This document shows, piece by piece, positions 1 through 8,770 of a stretch of 64,000 nt of DNA (positions are counted from its first letter, which is position 1; every line of letters starts with the position of its first letter). The notes beneath the pieces are model-generated. The model was given only the letters and a program-made list of their open reading frames with translations, had not been told where the DNA came from and searched no databases. A program made the translations under genes and the position numbers. The stretch is from CBDDEC01 sp965226785 (lineage in GTDB: Bacteria; Chloroflexota; Dehalococcoidia; UBA2979). Location of the stretch: NCBI GenBank assembly GCA_965226785.1, contig CBDDEC010000001.1:234004-298003 (forward strand). Direction: 5' to 3'.

Positions 1-515
1 AACAACACGACGATGATGCCTGCCACCATCAGCAGGTTCGTCAGCATCTGCACGACGCCTTGCGAGATCATCTGTTCGAGCTGGTTGATGTCGTTGTTCA
101 GCCGCGTCACCAGCCGGCCCACCGGGTTGCGGTCGAAGAACGAGACCGACATACGCTGGATGTGGCGGAAGAGGTCCATGCGTAGGTCCATCATCACCCG
201 CTGGCCGACCCAGGCCATCAGGTACGCCTGCACGTAACGCAGCACGAAGATGCCGATCAGCGAAGCGACAAAGGCGACGGCCAGCTCGCCCAGCTGGTCG
301 GTGCGCGCGCCCTCGGGGTGGGCGATCTGGCCGTCGATGGCCTCGCGCAAGATCAGCACCGGGATCAGCTCCAGCGCGGCGACGCCGATCATCATCACTA
401 CGGCGACCAGCACCGGCCAGCGGTGGGGCACAAGGTAGGAGCCGAGCCGTCGCAGGATGCGACCGTCGTAGATGGTCCCGAGCGTCAGTTCATCTTCGTA
501 GTAGCTGGCGCTCAT
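1..515 (-). CDS. ABC exporter subunit, transmembrane domain (3' part off the window)
   Basis: This minus-strand gene starts with ATG at 515-513 and runs off the left edge, so only about 171 N-terminal residues are visible. They form the start of a type I ABC exporter transmembrane domain: a short cytosolic head, at least two hydrophobic helices, and the characteristic stretch with FDRNPVGRLVTRLNNDI, which in this family precedes the intracellular coupling helices. The start overlaps the stop of the upstream gene by 4 bp (ATGA), so the two are translationally coupled and probably form a heterodimeric multidrug or lipid exporter. The nucleotide-binding domain is outside the window. The substrate cannot be inferred. 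Confidence 0.85.
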   Translation of the reverse strand, partial: MSASYYEDELTLGTIYDGRILRRLGSYLVPHRWPVLVAVVMMIGVAALELIPVLILREAIDGQIAHPEGARTDQLGELAVAFVASLIGIFVLRYVQAYLMAWVGQRVMMDLRMDLFRHIQRMSVSFFDRNPVGRLVTRLNNDINQLEQMISQGVVQMLTNLLMVAGIIVVL

Positions 516-2342
516 GCGTCGCCTTCCTCGTCGGGCCCGCCGTCGAGGAGCTCCGCCTCGCCCTCCTCGCGCTCCGCCTTCCGGCGCTCGCTGCGCAGTT
601 GCTGCTGGAAGAAGCGCGCGTACAGCCCGCCGCGAGCGACCAGCTCCTGGTGGGTGCCGACCTCGCTGATGTGCTTGTCTTCGAGCGTGACGATCAGGTC
701 CGCCGATCGCAGCGTCGAGGTGCGGTGGGCGATCACGATCGTCGTGCGGTCGCGCATGACCTCGCGCAGGCGCTTCAGGATCTCCTCCTCGGTGTGCGTG
801 TCGACATGCGAGAGCGAGTCGTCGAGCACGAGGATCGGCGCCTCCTTGAGCAGTGCGCGCGCGAGCGCGGCCCGCTGCTTCTGGCCGCCGGAGAGTGTGA
901 CGCCGCGCTCGCCGATCACGGTGTCGATGCCGCCCAGCAGCTGGTCGAGGTCGTTCGAGAGCTGCGAGGTTTCGACGGCGCGAATGAGCTCGGACTCCGG
1001 CGGGTCGTCACGGCCATATCCGATGTTGCCGCGCAGCGAGTCGGAGAAGAGGAACGATTCCTGCGGCACGACCGCCACGAGGGCACGGAGCTGTTCCAGG
1101 GGCAGCTCGCGCACGTCGCGGCCGTCGATGGTGACCGAGCCCTGTGCCGGGTCGATCATCCGCACGAGCGCGTTGATCAGCGAGGTCTATACCCGAGCCG
1201 GTCTCCCCAACGATGGCGACCGTCCGCCCTGCCGGGATCTCGAGATCGATGTCCTCGAGGATCGGCTCGTTGTCGCCGTAGGCGATCGTGACGCCATGGA
1301 AGGCGACATTGCCCCGCACCGCTGCGAGCGGGGAGGGCGGATCCGGGTCGGCGATCTCCGGGGCCGTGTGCAGCACCTCGTTAATTCGCCGGTTGGCGAC
1401 CATGCCCTGCTGCCAGCTGGCGACGACCCAGCCGACGAACGTCAGCTGCTGCGCGAGCAGGCCGAGGATGATGTTGAACCGCACGAACTCGCCCACGCTG
1501 ATGCGACCGGCGGCGACATCCTGGCCGCCGAACCAGAGCACGAGCGCGGCGCCGATGCCCGTCATCAGGATCATCACCGGGAAGAGCCCCGACAGGTAGA
1601 TGGCGAGTCGCAGCGAGCGGCGCATCATCTCGCGGTTCGCGCCATCGAACATCTCGATCTCCGCCTCTTCCTGGGCGTACGCCTTGATGGCGCGAATGCC
1701 GGAGATGTTCTCTTGCGATCGCTCGGTCAGCACCGCCATCTGCTCCTGCACCTGCAGGAAGCGCTTCTCGACCTCGGTCTCGAAGTAGGCCACCAGGATC
1801 ACGACTGCCGGCAGGTAGGAGATCGAGATCAACGTCAGCCGGATGTCGATCGAGAGCAGGATGCCGACGCCCATCGTCACCATCACCAGCGTGCGCCCGA
1901 TGTCGACGACCGTCGGGCCGAGGAGGTTGCGGACCGCCTGCAGGTCGTTGGTGGCGCGCGACATCAGGTCGCCGGTGCGGCTGCGCAGGTAGAACCGCTG
2001 GTCGAGGACGAGCAGGTGAATCGCGAGGTCGTTGCGCAGCCGGTACTCGATCTGACGAGAGGCGCCAGCGACCTGGAGCCGCGACCAGTAGCGCAGCGCG
2101 CTTTCGACGGCCGCCAGCAGCAGCAGCAGACCGGCGTAGCCCGCGAGCACACGGACCGTCGCCGAGCCCTCGTCGACATCGTCGATGGCGAGCTGTATGA
2201 GGAACGGGGCCACCAGCGCGGCGAACGTCCCGACCACGAGCACGATGAAGCCGCTCGTGTAGCGCCACTTGTAGGCGCGCAGGTAGAACACCATGCGGTT
2301 GCCGCGGAACGGCTCGGCGGGGGCGACGACAGCCACGGTCAA
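512..2342 (-). pseudogene. ABC exporter (TMD-NBD), single-base frameshift in Walker A
   Basis: A complete type I ABC exporter half-transporter is encoded in two frames. The first (2342 to about 1190) holds the six-helix membrane domain and the beginning of the ATPase up to GETGSG. The second (about 1188 to 512) holds the remainder: PQESFLFSDSL Q-loop, LSGGQKQRAALARAL signature, LDDSLSHVD Walker B and the IAHRTST H-loop. Compared with the expected GSGKTSL, the lysine codon carries one extra base (plus strand ctat at 1187-1190 where ctt is expected). The joined product would be about 609 aa, normal for the family. The start is TTG at 2342 or GTG at 2336. It is coupled by ATGA to the downstream exporter half. 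Either a sequencing error or a real inactivating mutation explains the shift. Confidence 0.8.
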
Positions 2343-2514
2343 TCCGGGTGTAGGCGCACGGCGCCCCGACCGCGCTGGCTTCGGTTCGTTGAGAAAGTGG
2401 TGGGGGCGCTATGACAATACGCATTGATGATCGCGCCGGATCGCTTCGACGGCAAGATCATCCGTTACGTTCTCGCGTTTCCCACGCACGCCTCGTCGAG
2501 GGACAATGCGCGTC

Positions 2515-3057
2515 ATGGACATCGACCAGGCTCACGGCGCGAGCCACGGCGAGCCGGACCGGCGAGACCTTGCGGCGATCGAGGTCATGGCAGGCGTCGA
2601 GCGCGTGTTTGTGAACGACTCCCGCTGGTGGCAGAACGCGTCCTTCGCGCTGCCGTTGGGCGGCGCTGTACTGGCGCTCGCCGTCGGTCTGGTCGCGAGC
2701 AGCGGCGAGGCGATGGGGTTCGGCATCTTCCTCGCGGCCGTCACGGTGCTGATGATCCCCGTGGTGCTGTTCACGTGGCGCTCCACGGCCACCTCGATCG
2801 TGCTCACGCGCGACGGTGCCGTCGCGCTGCACCTCGGACGCTCGCTGCACGAGCTGCGCTGGTCCGAACTGCAGCGCATCGACGAGGTGAACTACCTCGG
2901 CAACACGCGCTACAAGCTGCTGCACGGTGAGGATGAGTTCATGACCGTCGAGAGCGAGATCGCCGGTCAGGAGGCGCTCGTCGAGGCGGCCTTCGCGCTC
3001 TCCGGCCTCGAACGACAGAGCGCCAGCGCCGCCAGCAACGACGAGGAGCCATCATGA
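2515..3057 (+). CDS. Hypothetical membrane protein with two TM helices and a PH-like tail
   Basis: Encodes about 180 aa. After a charged N-terminus there are two adjacent hydrophobic segments (roughly residues 45-65 and 70-90), separated by a short turn. A soluble C-terminal part follows, rich in beta-strand-like alternation (TSIVLTRDG, LHELRWSELQRI), resembling bacterial PH-like domains in small membrane proteins. That assignment is weak. ATG 2506 is an alternative start; the GAGGGA at 2498-2503 is too close to it and a little far from 2515. The stop overlaps the next gene by ATGA, so the two are probably one operon. Function unknown. Confidence 0.65.
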   Translation: MDIDQAHGASHGEPDRRDLAAIEVMAGVERVFVNDSRWWQNASFALPLGGAVLALAVGLVASSGEAMGFGIFLAAVTVLMIPVVLFTWRSTATSIVLTRDGAVALHLGRSLHELRWSELQRIDEVNYLGNTRYKLLHGEDEFMTVESEIAGQEALVEAAFALSGLERQSASAASNDEEPS

Positions 3058-3563
3058 CGACCGAGGGTGGGACCCGCGACGCAGCGGCGGCAGCGCTGGC
3101 GCAGCTCGACGACCTGGGCGCGGCCTACGAGGTGATCGAGTGCGAGCCCGAGTGGGCCGACACTGCGGCGTTCTGTGAACACTACGGCGTACCCCTCGAT
3201 CGCTCCGGGAACTGCATCGTGGTCGCGACGAAGCGGGATCCGAAGCAGTTCTGTGCCTGCCTCGTGCTGTCGACCGTTCGGCTGGACGTGAACAAGACCG
3301 TCAAGAGACTGCTGGGCGCGCGCGCCTCGTTCGCCTCGCCGGAGGACACGATGGCGCTGACCGGCATGATGATCGGCGGCGTCACGCCGTTCGGACTGCC
3401 CTCCGACCTGCCGCTGTACGTGGACGCACCGATCGAGGCGATCGATTACATCGTCGTGGGTGGCGGCAGCCGATCGCAGAAACTGAAAGTCGCGCCGTCC
3501 GTGATCACGTCGCTGCCCAACGCGGAGCTGATCGAGGGCCTGGGGCTGCCGGCGCGTGAGTGA
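3054..3563 (+). CDS. YbaK/EbsC-type aminoacyl-tRNA deacylase domain protein
   Basis: A 169-aa single-domain protein of the YbaK/ProX/EbsC family. Members hydrolyse mischarged aminoacyl-tRNAs in trans, for example Cys-tRNA(Pro) or Ala-tRNA(Pro). Family features are visible: the early VIVVATKRD-type strand with a lysine, the central NKTVKRLLG segment supplying the conserved lysine, and the GGVTPFGLP stretch near residue 108. Length is typical. It overlaps the upstream membrane gene by 4 bp (ATGA). Which amino acid it edits cannot be told from sequence alone. Confidence 0.85.
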   Translation: MTTEGGTRDAAAAALAQLDDLGAAYEVIECEPEWADTAAFCEHYGVPLDRSGNCIVVATKRDPKQFCACLVLSTVRLDVNKTVKRLLGARASFASPEDTMALTGMMIGGVTPFGLPSDLPLYVDAPIEAIDYIVVGGGSRSQKLKVAPSVITSLPNAELIEGLGLPARE

Positions 3564-3574
3564 CAGTCCGAGGA

Positions 3575-3979
3575 CTAGTCGAAGTGCTGCCGAGGATCGC
3601 GGGACAGCTCTGCCTCGTGGAGGATCGCCTCCGCCTCGGCAATGACGGTGCGCCGTTCCATCCGCACGCGGTGCTCGGCAGCGTTGCGCTGCGCTGCCGG
3701 ATAGAGGGCGACCCAGACGCGGAAGCCGGCCATCAGCCCGGCGGCGAGACCGAGCGAGAGCCCGACCCAGAACGCCACCCACACGACCGAGGCGACGAGC
3801 AGTCCCTCGACGCCTGACCCGAAGCCGCCGAGTGCGGAGATCGAGACGATCCAGATCGTGAGCATCGCGGCGACGATGCTCGACGTGATCAGGCCGAGCC
3901 CGAGGGCCAACAGCACGGCTGGGCGGAAACCCTCAAGCTCATCGCGACGTTGCGAGGCGCGGGTCGATGGCGTGCTCAT
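3575..3979 (-). CDS. Hypothetical small membrane protein
   Basis: Encodes 134 aa with ATG at 3979-3977. After a basic, serine-rich N-terminus come two long hydrophobic stretches (about residues 20-45 and 55-85; the second may form two helices, GLLVASVVWVAFWVGLSLG and following). A charged, probably helical C-terminal tail follows, rich in E, R and A. No family is recognised. It ends 11 bp from the stop of the convergent deacylase gene. The longer upstream extension of this frame lies antisense to the thioredoxin gene and is not coding. Confidence 0.55.
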   Translation of the reverse strand: MSTPSTRASQRRDELEGFRPAVLLALGLGLITSSIVAAMLTIWIVSISALGGFGSGVEGLLVASVVWVAFWVGLSLGLAAGLMAGFRVWVALYPAAQRNAAEHRVRMERRTVIAEAEAILHEAELSRDPRQHFD

Positions 3980-4120
3980 GCCGGAGAGGATAGACGAGTC
4001 GCGTACCTCGGCGGCCCGGGGCGCGCAATTCTTGCAGCTTCGCAACCGCTCGTGACGCGCGTTACAGCCAGTGTCCCGCTCTCGCCGCTTCACTGGATGA
4101 GGTTGCAGGGGAGGACCGTG

Positions 4121-4771
4121 GTGGCGAAGCGGAGCGGGCGATCGCGGCGAGCTGAACGGCGAGCGGCAGAGCGCGAGCGCGCTCGCAGCCGCGACGTCGA
4201 TGGCGGCGGCGGCGGCCGAGGCCCATCTGCACCGTCGGCCGGACCAAGCTGGCGCTCGATCGGCGCCGCCGGTGGTGCGATCGCCGCGGTCGTCGTGATC
4301 GCAGCCGTCGTCTTCGGCGGCGGTGGCGGCAATGGCGCCTCGAACATCACCTCGGTGGAGACCGCGACTATGCTCGTCACGGCGGTCGAGAACGCCGGTG
4401 GCTCCACGATCTCGGTGCACGAAGGCAACGCGCACACGGTGCTGCATGCCGACGACCCGCTGCCGACAGTATCGTCGCCGCGGCCCGACGGCCGTAACAC
4501 CCTCGTCTGGTTCTCTGGCACGTGGTGCCACTTCTGCGAGCGCATGGAGCCCTTCGCCCACGAGACGGCCTCGCAGTTTGGCGAACAGTTCGTGTTCATG
4601 GAGAAGTCGGTCGACCACGACCGCGGCGCAGCGTCGCGCTACGGAGTGCGAGGCACGCCCACGTTCGTGCTGATCGACGCCGCGGGCGACGAACTGGCGC
4701 GCTTCTTCTACCAGGAGGGGCCGAGCGCCTTTGGTGGCGCAATCCTCGACGCGCTCAGCCGCGCGGGCTAG
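4121..4771 (+). CDS. Membrane-anchored thioredoxin-like protein (CHFC)
   Basis: Encodes about 216 aa. The N-terminus is very basic (residues 1-25), then a Gly/Ser-rich linker, then one hydrophobic anchor (about 46-65), so the rest should sit outside the membrane. The C-terminal half is a thioredoxin fold with the active-site motif WCHFC (Cys136, Cys139) and a cis-proline in RGTPTFVLI. This fits a disulfide reductase or oxidase acting on extracytoplasmic proteins. GTG 4121 was chosen for the AGGGGAGGA ribosome site at 4107-4114; ATG 4097 is an alternative. The 3' end overlaps the convergent flavin oxidoreductase gene by 17 bp. Confidence 0.75.
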   Translation: MAKRSGRSRRAERRAAERERARSRDVDGGGGGRGPSAPSAGPSWRSIGAAGGAIAAVVVIAAVVFGGGGGNGASNITSVETATMLVTAVENAGGSTISVHEGNAHTVLHADDPLPTVSSPRPDGRNTLVWFSGTWCHFCERMEPFAHETASQFGEQFVFMEKSVDHDRGAASRYGVRGTPTFVLIDAAGDELARFFYQEGPSAFGGAILDALSRAG

Positions 4772-5789
4772 CCGCACTCGCACCTGTCTCGCTCGGCTCG
4801 CGGCGCTCGAGACCGAACACGCCGGCGACCAGTTCGTACGACCGCACGCGATCGGCGAAGTCGTATGTGATCGTGACCAGGACGAGCTCCTCGGCCGAGA
4901 ACGATTCGGCCAGCGTCGTCAGCTTGTCGTGCACCCTGGAGGGATCGCCGATGGCGGATTGGCGGCGCGAGAACTCGATGTATTCGAGCTCCGGTTTCGA
5001 GTACTCGAAGGCGAGCGCGGTCTCGACGGACGGCACGGCGCCGTGGCGGAAGCGCCAACAGTACCGGCTCCACGAGAGCTCCTCGGCTTCCTCCTCGGTC
5101 GGTGCGCAGAGCGCCGAGACTCCGACCGACACGCGTGGCTCGTCGAGCCAGGGCGAGGGGGCAAAGCGGCGGCGGTACAGCGCGGTCGCGCGCTCGCCGG
5201 CCTCGGGGTTGATGAAGTGCGCGTAGGAGAAGGCGAGGCCGAGTTCGCCGGCGAGGATAGCGCTCTCCGTCGAGGAGCCGAGCAGCCACACCTCGGGCAT
5301 CGAATCCCCCGCGGGCATCGCTCGCACGCCCTCGAAGGGGTGGCCCGGGGGGATGCGGTCCCCGAGGTAGGCGACGAGGTCGGCGACCTGGTCCGGATAG
5401 TGCTCGAGGCCGAGCCAGCCCGGCCCGGTGCGCAGGGCGTCGATCGTCTGACGCCCGGTCCCCGCGGCGCGTCCGAGGCCCAGGTCGATACGCCCTGGGA
5501 ACAGGGCTTCGAGCGTCCGGAACTGCTCGGCCACCTTGAGCGGGGAGTAGTGCGTGAGCATCACGCCGCCGGAGCCCACGCGCAGATGCTCTGTATTCGC
5601 TGCGATCTGCGGGATCAGCACCTCCGGCGCCGCTGAGGCCAGGGCGTGGCTGTTGTGGTGCTCCGCGAGCCAGTAGCGGTGATAACCGAGCCGGTCCGCC
5701 GCGCGCGCGAGCGCAATCGATTCGTGGATCGCCTCGGCGGCGGTGCCGCCGTCGCGGATCGGTGACTGGTCGAGGACGCTCAGACGCAT
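4755..5789 (-). CDS. Luciferase-like (LLM class) flavin-dependent oxidoreductase
   Basis: Encodes 344 aa, typical of the bacterial luciferase-like family that uses FMN or F420. It opens with the family signature (LSVLDQSPIRDG), then ALARAADRLGYHRYWLAEHHN and a GSGGVMLTHYSPLKVAEQFRTLEALFPGRI-type core, and includes GLGRAAGTGRQT. The AEHHN segment belongs to the subgroup close to bacterial luciferase alpha and alkanal monooxygenase-like enzymes. Substrate unknown. ATG 5789 starts exactly at the conserved N-terminus; the longer upstream frame is antisense to other sequence. It is divergent from the flavin reductase-like gene at 5897, which could supply reduced flavin. Confidence 0.85.
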   Translation of the reverse strand: MRLSVLDQSPIRDGGTAAEAIHESIALARAADRLGYHRYWLAEHHNSHALASAAPEVLIPQIAANTEHLRVGSGGVMLTHYSPLKVAEQFRTLEALFPGRIDLGLGRAAGTGRQTIDALRTGPGWLGLEHYPDQVADLVAYLGDRIPPGHPFEGVRAMPAGDSMPEVWLLGSSTESAILAGELGLAFSYAHFINPEAGERATALYRRRFAPSPWLDEPRVSVGVSALCAPTEEEAEELSWSRYCWRFRHGAVPSVETALAFEYSKPELEYIEFSRRQSAIGDPSRVHDKLTTLAESFSAEELVLVTITYDFADRVRSYELVAGVFGLERREPSETGASAASPRG

Positions 5790-5896
5790 CGCAGCCCTTT
5801 CGACCTCGATCGTATCTGGCGCGGACGATGCGCGCGTCCTCGGGTATCGTGGCTCCTCGACGGCACCGCGAGAGTCCACCCGGAGCGAGCGAAGCG

Positions 5897-6442
5897 ATGA
5901 CCACCGGCAAGATCGATCAGACGGACGACGATTACATCCGCGAGGCCATGCACGAGTTGCCCTACGGCATCTACGTGATCGGTTCGACCGACGGCGAGCA
6001 GCCGAACGGCATGATCGCGGACTGGGTGATGCAGGTCTCGTTCGATCCCCGCCTGGTCGCGGTTGCCTTCGAGCGGGACTCCAGCACGCTTGCCCGCATC
6101 CGCCAGACCGGCATCTTCACGGTCAACCTGCTCGGCCAGGCGGGCAACGGCATGGCCCTGGCGGCCCACTTCGTACAGCCCGCCGACGCCTCGAAGGTCG
6201 AGGGGCGCTCGGACGCGGTGGCGTCGCAGCACGTCAACAAGCTCCAGGATATCGACTACCAGACCACCGCCGACGGTTGCCCGATCCTCGAGGACGCGCT
6301 GGCTTGGCTCTATTGCGAGCTCCACGCGACGACAGACCTCGGCGACCACGTGCTCGTCACCGGGCGGGTGCTCGACGGCGAGGTGATCGGCAAGGGCGAG
6401 CCGCTGACCTCGACGTTCACCGGCTGGAGCTATAGCGGGTGA
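5897..6442 (+). CDS. Flavin reductase-like domain protein
   Basis: Encodes 181 aa of the flavin-reductase-like, split-barrel FMN-binding family. Visible features are the N-terminal LPYGIYVIGSTDGEQPNGM core, the phosphate/FMN-binding DSSTLARIRQTGIFTVNLL stretch and the CELHATTDLGDHVLVTGRV barrel end. Such proteins reduce flavin with NAD(P)H and feed two-component monooxygenases. The divergent luciferase-like enzyme 107 bp away is a plausible partner. The stop overlaps the next gene (GTGA at 6439-6442). Confidence 0.85.
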   Translation: MTTGKIDQTDDDYIREAMHELPYGIYVIGSTDGEQPNGMIADWVMQVSFDPRLVAVAFERDSSTLARIRQTGIFTVNLLGQAGNGMALAAHFVQPADASKVEGRSDAVASQHVNKLQDIDYQTTADGCPILEDALAWLYCELHATTDLGDHVLVTGRVLDGEVIGKGEPLTSTFTGWSYSG

Positions 6443-7551
6443 GCCTGGTCGAAGCGACCGCCGCGCGCGAAGCCGTGCTCGAGGCCAATGAGACGTTCTA
6501 CCGCGCCTTCAACGCCAGCGACATCGAATCGATGGACGGCCTCTGGGCACGCGAACTGCCGGTCGCATGCGTGCACCCGAACTGGGCGGCGCTGCTCGGT
6601 CGCGAGGAGGTGATGGAGTCCTGGCACAACATCCTCGGGAACCCGGACCTGCCTGCGGCGCAGCGCATGGTGCGCGCGGGGATCACTACCGTCCGCGACC
6701 TCGGCGCTCCCACGGCGCTCGCCGTCTCGTTGCGGGATGCGCTGCGCGATGAGTTGCTCGACGGCCCCGACCTCCTGGTCGCCGGCGCGCCGGTAACTAC
6801 GACGGGCGGTCACTGCTGGTTCATGGGAGGCGAGGCCGACGGGATCGAGGGCGTGCGCACCGCCGTGCGCGAGCGCGCGAAGGCCGGCGTCGATTGGATC
6901 AAAGTGATGGCGTCCGGCGGCAACATGACGCCCGGCACGAATGTCTACGCGCCGCAGTACACCGTCGAGGAGCTCCGCGCGCTCGTCGATGAGGCGCGGC
7001 GCCTCAACCGTCGTGTCACCGCCCACGCGCATGGGGTGCGCGGCATCGAGGCGGCGATCGCGGGCGGCGTCGACATGATCGAGCATTGCTCGTTCCAGTC
7101 GCCGGAAGGCGCCGATGCGGACCTCGAGGTGATTGCGAGCATCGCCGACGCGGGGGTCCGCGTCTCGCCGACGATCTCGCCGGGCACCGCGCGGTTCAAG
7201 GGCACCGACCGCTGGGAGCGGCGCGCCCGACTGACCCGGGCGCTCCTCGACGCTGGCTGCGAGCTGGTGATGAGCACCGACAGCGGCATCCCGAACGCGC
7301 CACACGACGAGCTGGGTTTCGCGATGGGGCTGCTCCAGGAGCTCTCCGGCCTCAGCGCGTTCGAGGTGCTCCGGCTCGCTACGAGCACCTCGGCGGAACG
7401 CCTCGGCTTCCACGACCGTGGTCGCGTTGAGGTCGGCATGCGCGCCGACTTGCTAGTCGTCGAGGGCGATCCGACCGCTGACCTCGCAGCGCTGCAGCGC
7501 GTGCAGCTCGTCGTCGCCGGCGGGCGTGTCGTGCACCGCGCGGCGCGCTAA
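6439..7551 (+). CDS. Deletion fusion: SnoaL-like N-terminus joined to a truncated amidohydrolase
   Basis: Encodes 370 aa from two unrelated pieces. Residues 1-72 match the first half of an NTF2/SnoaL-like protein (FYRAFNASDIESMDGLWA, VACVHPNW, GREEVMESWHNIL). From about residue 73 the sequence continues in mid-domain as a metal-dependent amidohydrolase of the imidazolonepropionase/Xaa-Pro dipeptidase type (RAGITTVRDLGAP, DWIKVMASGG, VTAHAHG, IEHCSF, MSTDSG and the C-terminal GMRADLLVVEGDP strand). The amidohydrolase N-terminus with its HxH metal ligands, about 85 residues, is absent. The simplest reading is an in-frame deletion that fused two adjacent genes. Hydrolase activity is doubtful without HxH. 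It starts with GTG overlapping the flavin reductase stop. Confidence 0.75.
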   Translation: MSLVEATAAREAVLEANETFYRAFNASDIESMDGLWARELPVACVHPNWAALLGREEVMESWHNILGNPDLPAAQRMVRAGITTVRDLGAPTALAVSLRDALRDELLDGPDLLVAGAPVTTTGGHCWFMGGEADGIEGVRTAVRERAKAGVDWIKVMASGGNMTPGTNVYAPQYTVEELRALVDEARRLNRRVTAHAHGVRGIEAAIAGGVDMIEHCSFQSPEGADADLEVIASIADAGVRVSPTISPGTARFKGTDRWERRARLTRALLDAGCELVMSTDSGIPNAPHDELGFAMGLLQELSGLSAFEVLRLATSTSAERLGFHDRGRVEVGMRADLLVVEGDPTADLAALQRVQLVVAGGRVVHRAAR

Positions 7552-7602
7552 TCTTCGACGGCGGGTCCTCGATTGGTCCGCTAGCCCAGGGAGGGATGAC
7601 CG

Positions 7603-8073
7603 GTGGAAGTCGCGACGTTCGAGGATCTGCAGGCGCCATTCGACGAGCGCGTGGCGCGTATCGCCTGGGCGAGCGTGACCACGATCGACCGCCAGGGCCG
7701 TCCACGTGTGCGCATCCTGCACCCGATCTGGGAGGGCTCGACCGGCTGGATCGCCACTGGCCGCCAGTCGTTCAAGGCGAAGCATCTTGCGCAGAACCCT
7801 TACGTGTCGATCTCGTACTGGGACCCGCAGCACGAGCAGGTGTACGTCGAGGCGCGCGCCGAGTGGGACGACGACGCGGCGACGAAGCGACGCATCTGGG
7901 ACCTCTACAAAAGCACGCCGTCGCCGCTGGGCTACGACCCCGCGATCATCTGGCCGAGCGTCGACCACGAGTCGTTCGGCCTGCTCAAGCTCACGCCGTG
8001 GCGCGTCGAGGTCTCCGGCCTCACCACCATGGCCGACCCAAGTAAGGTGCTCGTCTGGCACTCGGGCGAGTAA
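7603..8073 (+). CDS. Pyridoxamine 5'-phosphate oxidase family protein
   Basis: Encodes 156 aa. The N-terminal half has the split-barrel pattern of the PNPOx/F420-binding family (RIAWASVTTIDRQGRPRVR, GSTGWIATGRQSFKAKHLAQNP, YVSISYWDP), where the Lys/Arg-rich loop contacts the flavin or F420 phosphate. Length is typical for small single-domain members, which reduce or oxidise cofactor-dependent small molecules. The start is GTG at 7603 with AGGGAGGG upstream at about 7588-7595. Substrate and cofactor cannot be told apart here. Confidence 0.8.
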   Translation: MEVATFEDLQAPFDERVARIAWASVTTIDRQGRPRVRILHPIWEGSTGWIATGRQSFKAKHLAQNPYVSISYWDPQHEQVYVEARAEWDDDAATKRRIWDLYKSTPSPLGYDPAIIWPSVDHESFGLLKLTPWRVEVSGLTTMADPSKVLVWHSGE

Positions 8074-8143
8074 CCTTGAGGCCCGCTCCCCCTGACAGGA
8101 TCACGCCCTGAGTTCCGCGCGCTACGACCCTCCGTATGACCAT

Positions 8144-8770
8144 GTGATCTGGGACTGGAACGGCACGCTGCTCGACGACACGGGGCTGGTCGTGGACATC
8201 ATGAACGGCCTCCTCGCGCGGCGGCGGCTGCCCTCGCTTGATGTGGCGCGCTACCGCGAGGTGTTCACGTTCCCAGTGCAGGACTACTACCAGCGCCTCG
8301 GCTTCGACTTCGCGCGCGAGCCGTTCGAGGATCTGGCCATCGAGTTCATGTCGAGCTACATCGAGCGCTGGCCCGAAACTGAGCTGCGTGCCGGCGCGCA
8401 CGCAGGCATCGCTGCGCTCTCGCGACGCGGCGTCGGCCAGTCGATGCTGTCCGCCGCGGAGGCCGGGCTCCTCGACGCAGCGACCACGCACTTCGGACTC
8501 GCCGAGGTGATGAGCCATCGCGTCGGCATCAGCGACCACCACACGGTCAGCAAGGTGGACGAAGGTCGCGCGCACGTCAGCGAACTCGATGCGGAGCGCG
8601 TGCTTCTCGTGGGCGACACCGAGCATGACGCCGAGGTGGCCGCGGAGATCGGCGTCGACTGCGCGCTGATCGAGGGCGGGCACATGTCGCGTGAACGGCT
8701 GCAGGCGACGGGTGCTCCGGTCTTCGCGTCGCTGCCGGCGCTGTTCGCCGACCTCGATGTCGCGCGCTAG
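8144..8770 (+). CDS. HAD-superfamily hydrolase (phosphoglycolate phosphatase-like)
   Basis: Encodes about 208 aa of the haloacid dehalogenase superfamily. Motif I is DWNGTLLDD (nucleophile Asp; Asn replaces the usual second Asp, as in some phosphatase subfamilies). Motif II is in QSMLSAAE and motif III/IV is GDTEHDAEVAAEIG. A cap domain lies between motifs I and II. It probably dephosphorylates a small phosphoester such as phosphoglycolate. The listed GTG start leaves only three residues before motif I. The frame stays open upstream to a possible CTG start at 8108 behind ACAGGA at 8095-8100, which may be the true start. The stop overlaps the convergent oxidase gene by 4 bp. Confidence 0.8.
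   Translation: MIWDWNGTLLDDTGLVVDIMNGLLARRRLPSLDVARYREVFTFPVQDYYQRLGFDFAREPFEDLAIEFMSSYIERWPETELRAGAHAGIAALSRRGVGQSMLSAAEAGLLDAATTHFGLAEVMSHRVGISDHHTVSKVDEGRAHVSELDAERVLLVGDTEHDAEVAAEIGVDCALIEGGHMSRERLQATGAPVFASLPALFADLDVAR

Noticed and set aside
318..2414. A 698-codon plus-strand frame over the ABC exporter gene
   Set aside because: It is antisense to a clear ABC exporter and has no family motifs; in high-GC DNA such long shadow frames are expected.
3980..4783. N-terminal extension of the small membrane protein (frame open to 4783, minus)
   Set aside because: It is antisense to the thioredoxin gene, has no conserved features and contains the natural ATG at 3979.
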